DNA of 64,000 nt from Kappaphycus alvarezii (Eukaryota > Rhodophyta > Florideophyceae > Gigartinales > Solieriaceae): NCBI GenBank assembly GCA_002205965.3, contig NADL03000709.1, forward strand, positions 124,001-188,000, in the 5' to 3' direction. Made by a program: the position numbers and the translations under genes. Every line of letters starts with the position of its first letter. Within the stretch, counting starts at the first letter, position 1. The notes below the pieces were generated by a model. It had not been told where the DNA came from. It worked only from the letters and a program-made list of their open reading frames with translations, and did not search any database. Positions 24,452 to 34,309 of this stretch are shown one piece after another.

Positions 24452-26299
24452 CTACCAGAACGTCGATGGGAGGCCAGCCAGCAGACAAGCAGCGTTAAAA
24501 GTTACCACCAACGCCGAGTGTCGTTGTAGAAGAATGCCTCGAACCTTCGCAAACCGTTCCATTGCGCGGCTGGCGACGGTTCTTGCAATCTCCGTGACCA
24601 CTGAAAACGCCTCTGGATGCCATCCGCCAAGAGTAGAGATTGGATCAGGAACTAGCCGGCTTCTCCCCGGTAATTCCGCCAGAAAGCCTTGGTACTTTCC
24701 GCTTTTCCGCGCTCGCTGCATGGAGACTGGTCATCGGGTTAAAATTCGGGACTCTGGAATGGGAGGGAGCTAGTGGATTGACGAATGTTATGTTGAAATA
24801 GTCAGTTCCACCTGCGGCCCCCACGGCTCTAATGTCCGGTCTTGTCCGGTGTTGAAAATGCACACGCGGTTCGATGAAAGGGCGCCGAGCCGCCCGTCCG
24901 AGATCATTGCCTAGCAAAGCGACCTGATTGCTGTGGCGATTATTGCGCTGGCATCCGTAACAACAGTGCAGAAAATGATCCCTATGGATGTCTAATGTCT
25001 CAGGGCACCCATGCTTCGGACAAGGAGTGTCAGGGGCGAAAACCGGAGTTTGGCAGAAGTACTGCAGCCACTCCGAGAAATCTTTGCTCCTGATGTATGT
25101 CCTCAACCCCGCACAAGGCGCACAGTGGACCCATCCCTTGGCTCCAGGTAGTGACATCGAGGCACGGAAAGCACGGGTACGGGTATTGCCAGACGGCAAC
25201 ACTTCCTGCGCCGCTGCGTGGACTGCGTCTGTAAGCTTCTTCTGTGATGGTGGGCAGAAGTTGCTACACGGAAGTCTATCCGCAGATCGGCAGGAGGTTT
25301 CCATATGTCGAAAGCTTCGACGGCGTCATCGTACTGGGACAGGTCCTTGGTGGAGGTCGGCAAGAATTTGGTGCACAGCTTGTTCGACGCGGCGCCAACG
25401 TCCTTCGCTAACGTCAAGCCAATTCCCAAAGTCGGCTTTTTGCCCTGGATCGGCTTAATTCCTTAAATATGGTGTTGTCAAGCAATCCTCCTGCCAGCTT
25501 CCGGACACAGTTTTCGAGTAGGCCGTCAAAATACTCGGCCCCTTTCCTTGTACAGGAAGGCGGAACAACTCGAAGAAGGTACCCCAACTTGCAAACCCGA
25601 AACAGTTTCGAAGTAATTGGAAAGAAACTTGGGAGTCTTCGAGCACCATGATGGCTTTGATAAGAGGTTCGAGGTTGAGGACATGGTCCAGAATGTGCTT
25701 TTCCATGAACGCCCTAGAACCTACTTGAGCGTTTAAGATGACAACCCTTTCGCAGTAATCCTGCAACATGTCGGGGGGTAGGCCGCTTGGGCTGAGGCGA
25801 CGGGGGCTGTTGGCCACCAGATCTTGCATTTCGGTATGGCGAGATGAAGCCCAAGACGTTTGGCTTCCGGGGAGGACAAAACTTCGATGGCCTTGAGTAA
25901 TGCAGTGTGTTTGGCTATAATATAACCATCATAGTGGTACCAAAGTTCCAAAAGCAAGGTTTTCAACTCTGTGTCCTCTTCGGGGAATGAAGATGACAAC
26001 TCTCGAATTTTTATAGAGAGAGGATGGAGGACCAGGGCGAAGGGCAAGCCGCTGAGCGGGTCTCCTTGCTGAGTTCCCACGACACTCTGTATCGTCTCGA
26101 ATCCAGTCCATAAGAACGCTGGATCGTTGTTGTAGCAGTACAACACCCAAGGTGGCAACTGGGGAAAAAGGTCCTTGACGGCTTTGAAAAAGGCTGCACG
26201 GCTACAGAGGTTGAAGGCATTCCTCAAGTCCACCGATAAAAGAGCATAGTCGGAACTTGTGCCGAATTTGTTCACAATGCGACGGACTCCATGAACCAC
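24452..26299 (-). pseudogene. Non-LTR retrotransposon ORF with RT and C-terminal endonuclease-like domain (element L2)
   Basis: The open frame 26299-25733 carries RT motifs: ALLSVDLRNAFN (motif A Asp), VGTQQGDPLSGLPFALVLHP (motif B), then WYHYDGYII where YxDD is expected (~25932), so the first Asp of the pair is Tyr. LGLHLAIPKCKIW is motif D. Later pieces (25829-25455, 25429-25103, 25304-24645, 24721-24452) give LGIGLTLAKDVGAASNKL, a zinc finger CPKHGCPETLDIHRDHFLHC, TRPDIRAVG, TDYFNITFVNPLAP, AEKRK and KYQGFLAELPG. These parallel L1 and L3. The 5' part before RT motif A is missing; a short inverted gtgacgagtcac lies just beyond at ~26320. Confidence 0.85.
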
Positions 26300-26812
26300 A
26301 GTGTCTGTAACAAAAGGGGTGACGAGTCACTCGCTAATTTAGCTAAAAATGCGGTCGCAGTACCCTGTTCAAACCACAATCGGAATGTCACTAGAGAGAG
26401 TGCGTACGTTCAAAAAAAGGCCCTGTCACCCCCCTGATGCTAGAATGACCCTTTACGTTCTTTGACGCGAATCATTTTACCGTGTCTCACAATTAGGTTC
26501 TGCACTGTTTGACCTTTTGACAAGCGATGGACCTCATACTGTAGGCCCTCGCCACCTGCATTACAGTAGCTCAGTGCCGAAGCAATTGCTGTAAGCTACA
26601 ACTGAACAGTAGGCTGGAAAGACTGCCACTGAATTAGCGACAACAGTACTGTACACAATTGGACAATTTCTTTACTTGGATTTCAAAGCGCCATGTGCTA
26701 CACAAAGACAACAAAAAAAGGTACAATCAGAACCCAGCTTGAGATCACATGACATTCGCCACGCAATCACAACGCGCATAGCATTTTGAGGAGAGCTTCA
26801 TCCATTCAACGT
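26300..26812. other. Intergenic downstream of the minus-strand Hint gene
   Basis: About 500 bases without a recognised gene; it contains scattered tacagta/actgtac motifs (for example near 26640-26655). Confidence 0.5.
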
Positions 26813-28161
26813 TTAGAACAGCAGAGGTCTGATCCATTCTGCTCCCTTTTCCATTTGAAGCTGTGCGAAACCCATCCGGAACAAGGCCCTGACCGGTGCC
26901 AACAATGCCTCTCCAGCTCCCATGTCTACTGCCTTTGTAAACGTCGTGACCTTGAACCCATCCACCACAATCTCTCCGCCCAAAGTTTGCGGGTTGAACA
27001 AGCCCTTCCTCACGACCCTCGTCACCCCAGTGACCACACTTTCCCCACCCTTGACCAACATTGTCGCCCCAACCCGCACCTTGCCAGCCTCCACCACCAT
27101 TCCATCTGCATACACCATGTGCCCTGGAGAAACTGTCAACTCTGCCCCGGCCGCGGTGCGCAACCTCACAAAGTGTGACACAGCCCCAGAATCACGATGC
27201 GTGAATCCAAACACCGTTGCGAACTTTCCGTCTCCCACGGACACGTCATCCCCAACCGACAATTCATCCATTCGTTTCATCAGCCCAGATGTCATCTCGA
27301 CCGTTGCATCCGCGGGGAAGCATGCAGCCTCATCATTCTCTTCCTCCTCCTCTGGCGACGGCTCCATGCTTGCGTGCATTTCCATGTCCATCTCCATCTC
27401 CATCTCCATCTCCGCTCCGGTGTCCGTTTCAGTACTCAAGTCCATTCCGCCGTCCATCTCCATCTCCTTTTCCATATCCTCCGGCGAAGGTTCCAACGAC
27501 GCGGCAACGTCATCGTCATCATCCGGGATGGGCAGGCCGGAGCGGTACAAGCAGGACCCACCCGTGAATGTTGGCACAATGATCATCCATTTGTAGCCCG
27601 TCTGAAGCGGCGTCTCCAAGTTTTGGACAAACAACGGTCCGAAGAAGGGGCGGAAGAGAAACGTGGTGGTGCGAGCGGGGAACACAGTCTGTCCGCCGCA
27701 GATGCGTAGGCGGTCATCAAAGCCGAAGAGAAAGTCGTCACCCTGATCTTCGCCGTAGATGCGGCCGGAGGTCCAGGCGGCGATGTTGGCGCCGTCGGCC
27801 TTGAGAACGTCGGTGAAGAGTTCCGGAAGGACAGGGGCTGCGGCTGAGACGGGTTGGTAGTCAAAGGTGTAGTCGAAGGCGTTGTAAAAGGTGGTTGTTT
27901 TGCCGCCGTTCTCAGCGTCGGTAGAGGCGCAACGAGCTCCGTCGATGATCATGTAGTTGTGCTGGACGATGGGGAGGAGTTGAATTCGCGCCATGAGGTG
28001 TGAGTGATAGTGTTGGGGCAGATGGAGTCTGTGGTGCTGTCTTCGACCAGAGAAAAAACGCCGGAGATGTCAGCAGAAGTTGCTTTGCGGACGGCGGAAG
28101 GGATAGTGAAGGGAATGGCGAGGAGCGGGGTGCAAAGAAGGGAAATGAGCAGGACGCGCAT
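26813..28161 (-). pseudogene. Secreted Hint-domain protein, split by one frameshift (Hint1)
   Basis: The N-terminal frame (28161-27949) starts with a signal peptide, MRVLLISLLCTPLLAIPF, and reaches CPNTITHTS; the rest lies in another frame (27994-26813, 393 codons). Comparison with Hint2 shows the two are one gene with a frame change near 27990. After it come a conserved ICGGQTVF block, FLFRP, YKWMIIVP and CLYRS, an acidic Met/Glu-rich linker (about residues 157-222 of the long frame), then the Hint domain from Cys225 (CFPADATVEM), with SPGH at about 289-292 and GLFNPQTLGGEIVVDG. Hint domains of hedgehog/intein type self-cleave N-terminal to the Cys. The substrate is unknown. It may be a pseudogene, an allele, or carry a sequencing indel. 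Confidence 0.85.
27374..27423 (-). repeat. ATGGAG hexamer repeat encoding Met-Glu in Hint1
   Basis: On the minus strand ATGGAG/ATGGAC units repeat in frame to give EMEMEMEMDMEM in the linker before the Hint domain. Hint2 has no such run, so the tract probably expanded in Hint1 alone. Confidence 0.85.
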
Positions 28162-29200
28162 TTTGGAAAGGTATCGGTGGCAATGGGTTTGTTTAATGAT
28201 CTTTCGTCTCCACCGTTTGAAGAGGAAAGTGGTGACGCGGAAGCGTTGAGGATAAACGTTGGATGACGTTATATGTTTGGCGCGGGTAAGCTGGAGGTGG
28301 GAGTAGAGTGTGTGCTAAAAATTCAGTGCGGCTTGTACGGGCCATTGTAAAGGGGCTCGCAGGGAGGAGATAATATGTGGTGGGTATAGTGGGCAGGCGG
28401 CCCGACGCTTTTAGGCATTTGAAAGGGCGGGTCGTTACTTGTAAGAAACGACGAGGATGTGCATGTGCGTTGTTAAGAAGCTGCGCAAGTTGCAGTCTTG
28501 AACCGGGTGGAGTTGTGGCTGGTATCATTGCTTTTTTTTTTTCAGCGTCAATTATGCGGCGACTGGCGTGCAGAGTGCGGTGACATTTATAAAGTTTGTA
28601 TTGTATTGTACAGGTTTCCATTTTTACGAGAACAAAAGCATGGAAATAATGGGGGATTGCCAGGCCGAGCCCACTTTCGCATCTTTCCTCCTACCTGTTC
28701 GTAACGGCACGAAAGGGATTTCAAGCTGCTTCCGGGGCAAAGTGTGGCCGCTTGGGGTTTGTTCCCCTTGAAACAATTCCGTCGCGCAAGTGTTGTTGCC
28801 AAAATTTTTGTTCAACATTTCCCACAGAAACTCTGATTCAGTACATTGCTCTTGAGGAACAAAGAGTCGTCAAGGGGCACTTTACCTTGCATTGCATTGC
28901 ATTGCAAGAATTTTTTCCGTTCAAGCTATAGAATGCCACGTTTTGAAAATATGATGTACTGTACAGTACTAGAGAAAAGAAACACTTTTATATTTGTCGC
29001 TCGTTAATTCTGTACGGAATCTCGTTTCCATCCTGGCCAATGTGGTTAAATTCATTATTTTGAGAAAAATGGGGAAAATTTTTAATTAACGTTGGATTCA
29101 GCTAGTTGTTTTCATTTTTCGTGTTTCACAAGTTTCAATGGTACTGTCCATAAATAGCATACCGTACAACGTATGCTATTTTTTCATATTTTTCGAGATT
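28162..29200. promoter_or_regulatory. Upstream region of Hint1 with GTAC palindromes
   Basis: About 1 kb upstream of the Hint1 start on the minus strand. It contains tgtactgtacagtacta near 28955-28972 and a hairpin at 29152-29181. No convincing TATA box or other gene was identified. A regulatory role is inference from position only. Confidence 0.3.
29152..29181. repeat. Perfect 11-bp inverted repeat (hairpin)
   Basis: aaatagcatac and gtatgctattt are exact reverse complements separated by eight bases (cgtacaac), followed by a T run on the plus strand. Confidence 0.85.
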
Positions 29201-29629
29201 CTATCTTACACTGTACGGTGTATTTACAGTACGGTACAGTATTTCGTCCTCGAGGCTAGCTAGAGATTCATGAGATTCCCTTGTCAACAACAGCGTTGAC
29301 AGGGCATCAAAATCCCTGAACTGTACTGTACTGTACTGTAGGCCGACTCCTCGCGGCAGTTCATGGCTCAGGCAGAGGTTAGCCGCCCACTGCAAGCCAC
29401 TGACAACCTGCGACTCTCCTTTGAGCACTTGCACCCAGTTGCAACGCCGACCATTCAAGCGCAGAGTGTCTATAACCTGCAACGGTGGTGATTTCAACAA
29501 TATCCTCTTCCCCCCTTCCCTTCCCCTGCCCACACAGACGTTCGAGCAACACGAAAGCCTGCTTCCGACCTTCCACACCCGCCGCCCCCAACCAACATAC
29601 CGAATACACCCCGAAATAACTCCCCTCAA
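29201..29629 (-). CDS. Hypothetical 142-residue protein, weak cystatin-like motif
   Basis: The frame contains VIDTLRLNG, NWVQVLKGESQVVSGLQW and ANLCLSHEL. QVVSG fits the Q-x-V-x-G loop by which cystatins bind papain-type proteases, and it is preceded by a suitable hydrophobic stretch. The N-terminal glycine context and the later Pro-Trp motif of cystatins are not visible, there is no signal peptide, and the frame runs into the CTGTA repeat. A possible splice-acceptor-like ttgcag lies at about 29484. It may be a gene fragment or a chance frame. Confidence 0.2.
   Translation of the reverse strand: MRGVISGCIRYVGWGRRVWKVGSRLSCCSNVCVGRGREGGKRILLKSPPLQVIDTLRLNGRRCNWVQVLKGESQVVSGLQWAANLCLSHELPRGVGLQYSTVQFRDFDALSTLLLTRESHESLASLEDEILYRTVNTPYSVR
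29321..29341. repeat. (CTGTA)n pentamer repeat
   Basis: Four adjacent CTGTA units on the plus strand, equal to TACAG on the strand of Hint1; the same pentamer occurs upstream of Hint2 at 50491-50540. Confidence 0.85.
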
Positions 29630-30176
29630 TACTCAGTCACACGTCCGCACAAGTCTGTCGCCACACCTTGAAACCCACCCATCAATATCACCGTCTCCCC
29701 CACTACAACGCCCTTGCCACAACACACCTACCTTCCTCCTCAGTGCGAAACCCACGGGCCACACTAACATCCTTCGCCGTGCATGCAGCCCAACCTTGAA
29801 AGACCACCTACCCTCCTCTCCTTGCCACATGCCCAACCCCTCCCCCCCGCGCGCGCGGGCCATATCATGACCATCCGCTGACGTGCGACCAAAGGTTTGG
29901 TACCATCGCACGGCACAACAAGCTTCGCGTCAACGCGGTCAGATGCGTCGTCAGGATATCTGACTCTCGCGCCTCGCTCCTTGCTGTCGCCCGACTCGCA
30001 TTCGCAATCAATCCCGTGTCCTGCAGTCCGACGCTGTCCCTGGCGGGCAAACTGCCTGTAGTGTCATATTCTGGCAGCAGTAAAACGACTGATCCTGCAT
30101 CGCAGTGACAGATTGCACCGGGGGGTGTCACTGGAGTAGGTTATTTTCACTTGCTCAGTGTTCTGTCCGAAGAAAC

Positions 30177-30497
30177 TCAGTTTCTACACCCCCCTAGGCC
30201 CCGAAAAGTGCGGGGTACATTATCACGGCTCATGGAATCGATGAAATGCCGACCCACGTAACAGACTCGCTGCACGAGCTGGTTTACAATAGCGCGGACC
30301 ATCCTCTCCTGCCATCCGTCTCCGCCGGTGGAACCCTCCTCTCTATCAACCATCTGATTATTACACCATTCTGATCCACCAGAATTCTTCAGCCAGTTTC
30401 TTGCCAGAATTTTCAGTGATTTCATTCTGTCACCTCTTGCTGCCATTGCTTTGACCGCCACACGCGTTCGCAAGTAAGCGCTGTAATGTTTTGGCAC
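30177..30497 (-). CDS. Hypothetical 106-residue protein
   Basis: The frame starts MPKHYSAYLRTRVAVKAMA and contains RMVRAIVNQLVQRVCYVGRHF. It is basic, with no membrane segment or recognised domain, and begins within another short frame. Coding potential is plausible from amino-acid composition only. No function is proposed. Confidence 0.2.
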   Translation of the reverse strand: MPKHYSAYLRTRVAVKAMAARGDRMKSLKILARNWLKNSGGSEWCNNQMVDREEGSTGGDGWQERMVRAIVNQLVQRVCYVGRHFIDSMSRDNVPRTFRGLGGCRN

Positions 30498-30747
30498 GAT
30501 GGAGACAGAAGTTGGGTGTCGTCGACGGCCGGCGACTGCTTGCGTTGAGTGATATACGGCCGTCGTTTTCTTTCCGTAGGCGGGTTTTGCATCCCGTGGT
30601 GTGCAAGATGAGAGCGTAGAGAGATAAGATTCATGGTACCCCTCTAGAGCATATGTGGCATCGCAAACTTAGCCTGATCCATTTATTATAGTGTCGGGGT
30701 TGGTTGCATCTACAGAATCCGTGCCCTGTATCCTCAAGACCCGTAGC

Positions 30748-31173
30748 CTAATATACCCCTGTAGAAGCGATGTCGACATTGCATTCGAACCGGAACTGAG
30801 CGCGGCAATTAACCACGTTTACAACGTCTACACTCCTGACTGATTCCAGTTTACAACCCGTCACCCCGTGGGTATGTCCAACGAGTCTTGTCCTCGATGC
30901 GTGAGCTAGTTCCCGCTTGTCCTTTTCATACTTTGTGGGGAGCTCAATATAGAAACTCCCTCCAATACCATCATAGCAGAAGATATAGAACCCATATCCC
31001 ATGCAGAGTACTACCCATCGAACCCAAGCAGTCAAATACCAACCAGGACTACTCAACTCGCGGTTTGAAATCTTTGCATCTCCCACATTATCATTGTCAG
31101 ATCGACAGTAACACGCCGCAAGTAACCTTGAGATAGCCAAATACCCAAAGGATAACAACTGCCAATCCCTCAT
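30748..31173 (-). CDS. Hypothetical 141-residue protein with hydrophobic segments
   Basis: The frame opens with MRDWQLLSFGYLAISRLLAA, a weakly hydrophobic N-terminus, and has a second hydrophobic stretch WYLTAWVRWVVLCMGYGFYI (about residues 46-65) that could span a membrane. The C-terminal half is soluble in character (YEKDKRELAHASRTR). No family is recognised. It stands alone between uncharacterised DNA on both sides. It may be a small membrane protein or a chance frame. Confidence 0.25.
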   Translation of the reverse strand: MRDWQLLSFGYLAISRLLAACYCRSDNDNVGDAKISNRELSSPGWYLTAWVRWVVLCMGYGFYIFCYDGIGGSFYIELPTKYEKDKRELAHASRTRLVGHTHGVTGCKLESVRSVDVVNVVNCRAQFRFECNVDIASTGVY

Positions 31174-31869
31174 TGAAGGGTGGCAAATCCTGTGACCAGG
31201 TTAATCGACAGCTTCTGCTAAAGTATCAGGTTGCCACCGATTGTTCCAACACCTCTTACTGGCCAAGATGGGGGCAAGGTGCCTCCTCCCTTGCGCGTAC
31301 GCACACGACGGGAGCAATCCCCAGCTACTGTAATCCGGCTCTGATAAATCGCTCACCAATCTCAACGCTGTTGCTGCAAATCTTTACTAACGGATTACCT
31401 GAGGAAATGACCAGACCAAGTGCCCCGTTTTGTTCCAACCACGCGCACACCACTCTCAAACGACGCCCTCATCCATGTAAACTATGCACTTTTACTCGCC
31501 AGATAAAGTGAACTCCCTTTCAAGGGGTGGGAGTCCACTTTACCTGTCGAAAGTTTCAATGGATAGTGCTACCGCCAACGCCAACCAACCTTCAATCTAC
31601 TTAACCAGTCTTCAATCTGCCAAAGTATTAATCTCAGAATGGGCAACGTAGGTATGGCCCTACCCAAGGATGGCCTTCACACGGATTTTGGCGCTCGCTG
31701 TGCAGTTGCGGGTAGTCGATCCATCCTCCATGCCATGTTGCACTCTACGGATATGCCCTTCCCATGAGCTTCTGTACCACTGCCCACTCTTGTTCCTTGT
31801 ACGTACTGTATGTACCTCTACGGAGCTATTCTCGGACAAGGCATCAACGAATGGAAGCAGACCTATCCA

Positions 31870-32169
31870 TTAGTCGCCACATAATCGTATCGATACTCCG
31901 ATCCGAGGGGGGACTGAGCAACACACATCTTCCCGTCTCTGCGATTCTTCCACATTACTGACGTCGAGAGCCTTCTTCATCAGTAGGTTTTGTGCCTCAT
32001 CGATAGCCTTTGGGTGGATGGCCGCAACGATATCGGAAACCAGATGATATCCACGAGTCGCACTCTCCACCGCACCAAATCTTACGGCTCGAGCCCGCTG
32101 TAACACAGCGTGTGACGGATGCTCCTCATCGCACTCCGCAGTTGTAGTGCAATCACCTATTTCCGGCAT
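31870..32169 (-). CDS. Hypothetical 99-residue protein
   Basis: The frame reads on from an open stretch upstream (to about 32250) and contains HAVLQRARAVRFGAVESATR and SDIVAAIHPKAIDEAQNLL, helical and coding-like in composition. No domain is recognised. It could be a fragment of a mobile-element protein. Confidence 0.2.
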   Translation of the reverse strand: MPEIGDCTTTAECDEEHPSHAVLQRARAVRFGAVESATRGYHLVSDIVAAIHPKAIDEAQNLLMKKALDVSNVEESQRREDVCCSVPPRIGVSIRLCGD

Positions 32170-32249
32170 TGCCCATCTACCAGGTCTGGGGCCCTGCTTT
32201 TGGCTTAAGCCCCTACAATCCCAAAGCCAGTGCCCGGCGCTCTAAACGT

Positions 32250-34309
32250 ACAAACACAGTCTCACATTCTCACTTCAAGCGTATCATAAACCCAATTCTA
32301 TTGGGGCTCAGCTTCACCAACCCGCTGGCTGCCACTGCCAAGCCCAAATTGACCCTTGCGTTGACTACACCTCGATATGTTATCTTTGCACATCGTCATA
32401 CCAAAAACACACCAAGATCCTCGTCACGAGAGATGTACCCAAGGCCGTCTGTCTCTCCAGCTACCAGGGAGTCTCCACTCTGATCTCAAGCGCGCCAATA
32501 GCAGTGACAAAATCCCAGCCCATGGCGTTACCGATCGGTCTCCTGGAACCGACGCCTCCATCTGGTGAGTCGCGGGGAAGAATTTCGGTGCTGGTGCATT
32601 CGTGGATGCTGACAAGTTCTGGGTACATCGGTGGATGGTATGTGACGCACTAAAACTGCCAAGCAGAGTCGATCCGTCCCATGATGTCCCTTAAGCAGTT
32701 CGTGATAAAGCATTGAATCTATCGCAAGTCTTCCTATGACGAAATTTCCTTTTGTCATCCGAGCCAGTGTCCCACGGCGTCCTAACATGTGAGAAAAGAT
32801 TAAAAATGCGATCGATGAAACACATTCCTCTTGCGACAGTTTTGCTTTGTAAAAGACTAAAAGAAAGCGTAGAGGCGTTGAGCAAGGAAAGTTTTGTAGA
32901 CTTTTTTGCCTTTGACTGGCTCTGCATGAGGTTCAGCGGAAAGATAAAGGCGTGTCTGAAGTTTCTCAGACTATAATTGCCTCTCTGCAGCAGAACAGCG
33001 AGTTCATCATTCTGGCGCTAAGAATCTTGCTTTTGGTGGTTTCGTTTCCAGTATCACAACTTGGTGCGATGCCAAATGAACGAGCGAGATTATTGGATCT
33101 GCTTACATCAGGAGCGTAAGAGGAATATGGGAATGAGCGGTTAACATTGCCGAACGCTATAGGGACAAATGAGAGGGTCCATTCTTCACTGGAGAATCTA
33201 CGAAAAGGCGCTACAGGTTGGGGAACACAAGTGTCGTCTTCCTTCTGGAAGGGGCGAGAAGAGATCTGGTCGAAAATTGACGCGCAGAAATTTTCGCAAG
33301 CTTGTGCTGTAAAGCGCTTCCTGATTGCTCAAGATCTCCGCACTTGAAAAGTCGTACAGCTAAATATGCATCACAATGAGTCTGCGATGAAACGCCGACT
33401 GCTGTTTGGGGAAAAACTAAGAGGGGTGACCTCCTTTAACTAAGAGGTTCACATAAATGTTAAATTTCAGAAGTGCTATGTACAAGAAAATGGCAAATAC
33501 CGAACGGGCTGTTTGTCCCTATTTCGTGATCTCGCTGAGTCGCATAGGTCTGAAGCAATCGCTTATCAACTGTGCTGAGCGCAGATTCTCGTTAGATGTT
33601 TACATCAGTGCGAGTCAGATTCCTAAATTTCATCTAGTAGCCTGCCTACGCACCTCTCGAAACTACGTCAGTGGACGAGCCCGTGAGAAGCCTCGATTGA
33701 ATTTGGTATACGCAGTCAGCTACAGATGACATTGCAAAGAGATTTGGGCCTCAGCATCTGGTAAAGCGGCTTCGCACACAAGAGTATGCTCAAATTTGGT
33801 TGGTCAAAATGATTGGCGAAGGGTTCAGCGGCGGTGAGGGGACAAAGCGAAAAAGGTAGTCTGTTCTGGACATGGCAGTCGGTCCTCCATTTAGGTGGAA
33901 ACTGGAGCTTGCTTCCGGAGTAGAGCATAGGGTGACGCAGAGGTCGTGACAATCGGAGAGTCGGTCGGGAGGCCGATTCGGTTGACGTCCTCGCTGTTGA
34001 CAGGGACGCCAAGAATGTCAAAAGCCCTTCACATGCAAAGGAGAGGGGAGGGGCATGATTGCAGAGAGAGCGGTAATTGGAAACAGCTATTTCTGTTCTC
34101 AACGTCGTGCGTATCCAATGAATGGGAAAGACTGCTTTTCATGTACGGAAACCAAAATACAGGTGGAGGTGGGAGTAGAGGCGACAAGCGAACGCAGAAG
34201 AAAGAGCGCAAGACCGGGAAGTGTGAGCGTATAAGACTAGACAAGCTGGTCCTTCTTTGTTCGGATGCAAGGAAGGAGAAAGCAGGGGTTTGCATCGAAA
34301 CTCCGGCGA
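32250..34309. other. Region without a recognised gene, some coding-like remnants
   Basis: Short frames on both strands. A plus-strand segment at about 33722-33862 reads DDIAKRFGPQHLVKRLRTQE and continues coding-like to about 34000; it could be a remnant of the non-LTR element that follows, but no motif supports that. Confidence 0.35.

Noticed and set aside
26922-27709. Plus-strand open frames of 116-224 codons opposite Hint1
   Set aside because: They are antisense shadows of the Hint1 coding sequence, with Ser/Pro/His-rich low-complexity translations.
29421-29870. 149-codon Pro/Thr-rich plus-strand frame
   Set aside because: It arises from C-rich DNA, has no domain or signal peptide, and overlaps a better-looking minus-strand frame.
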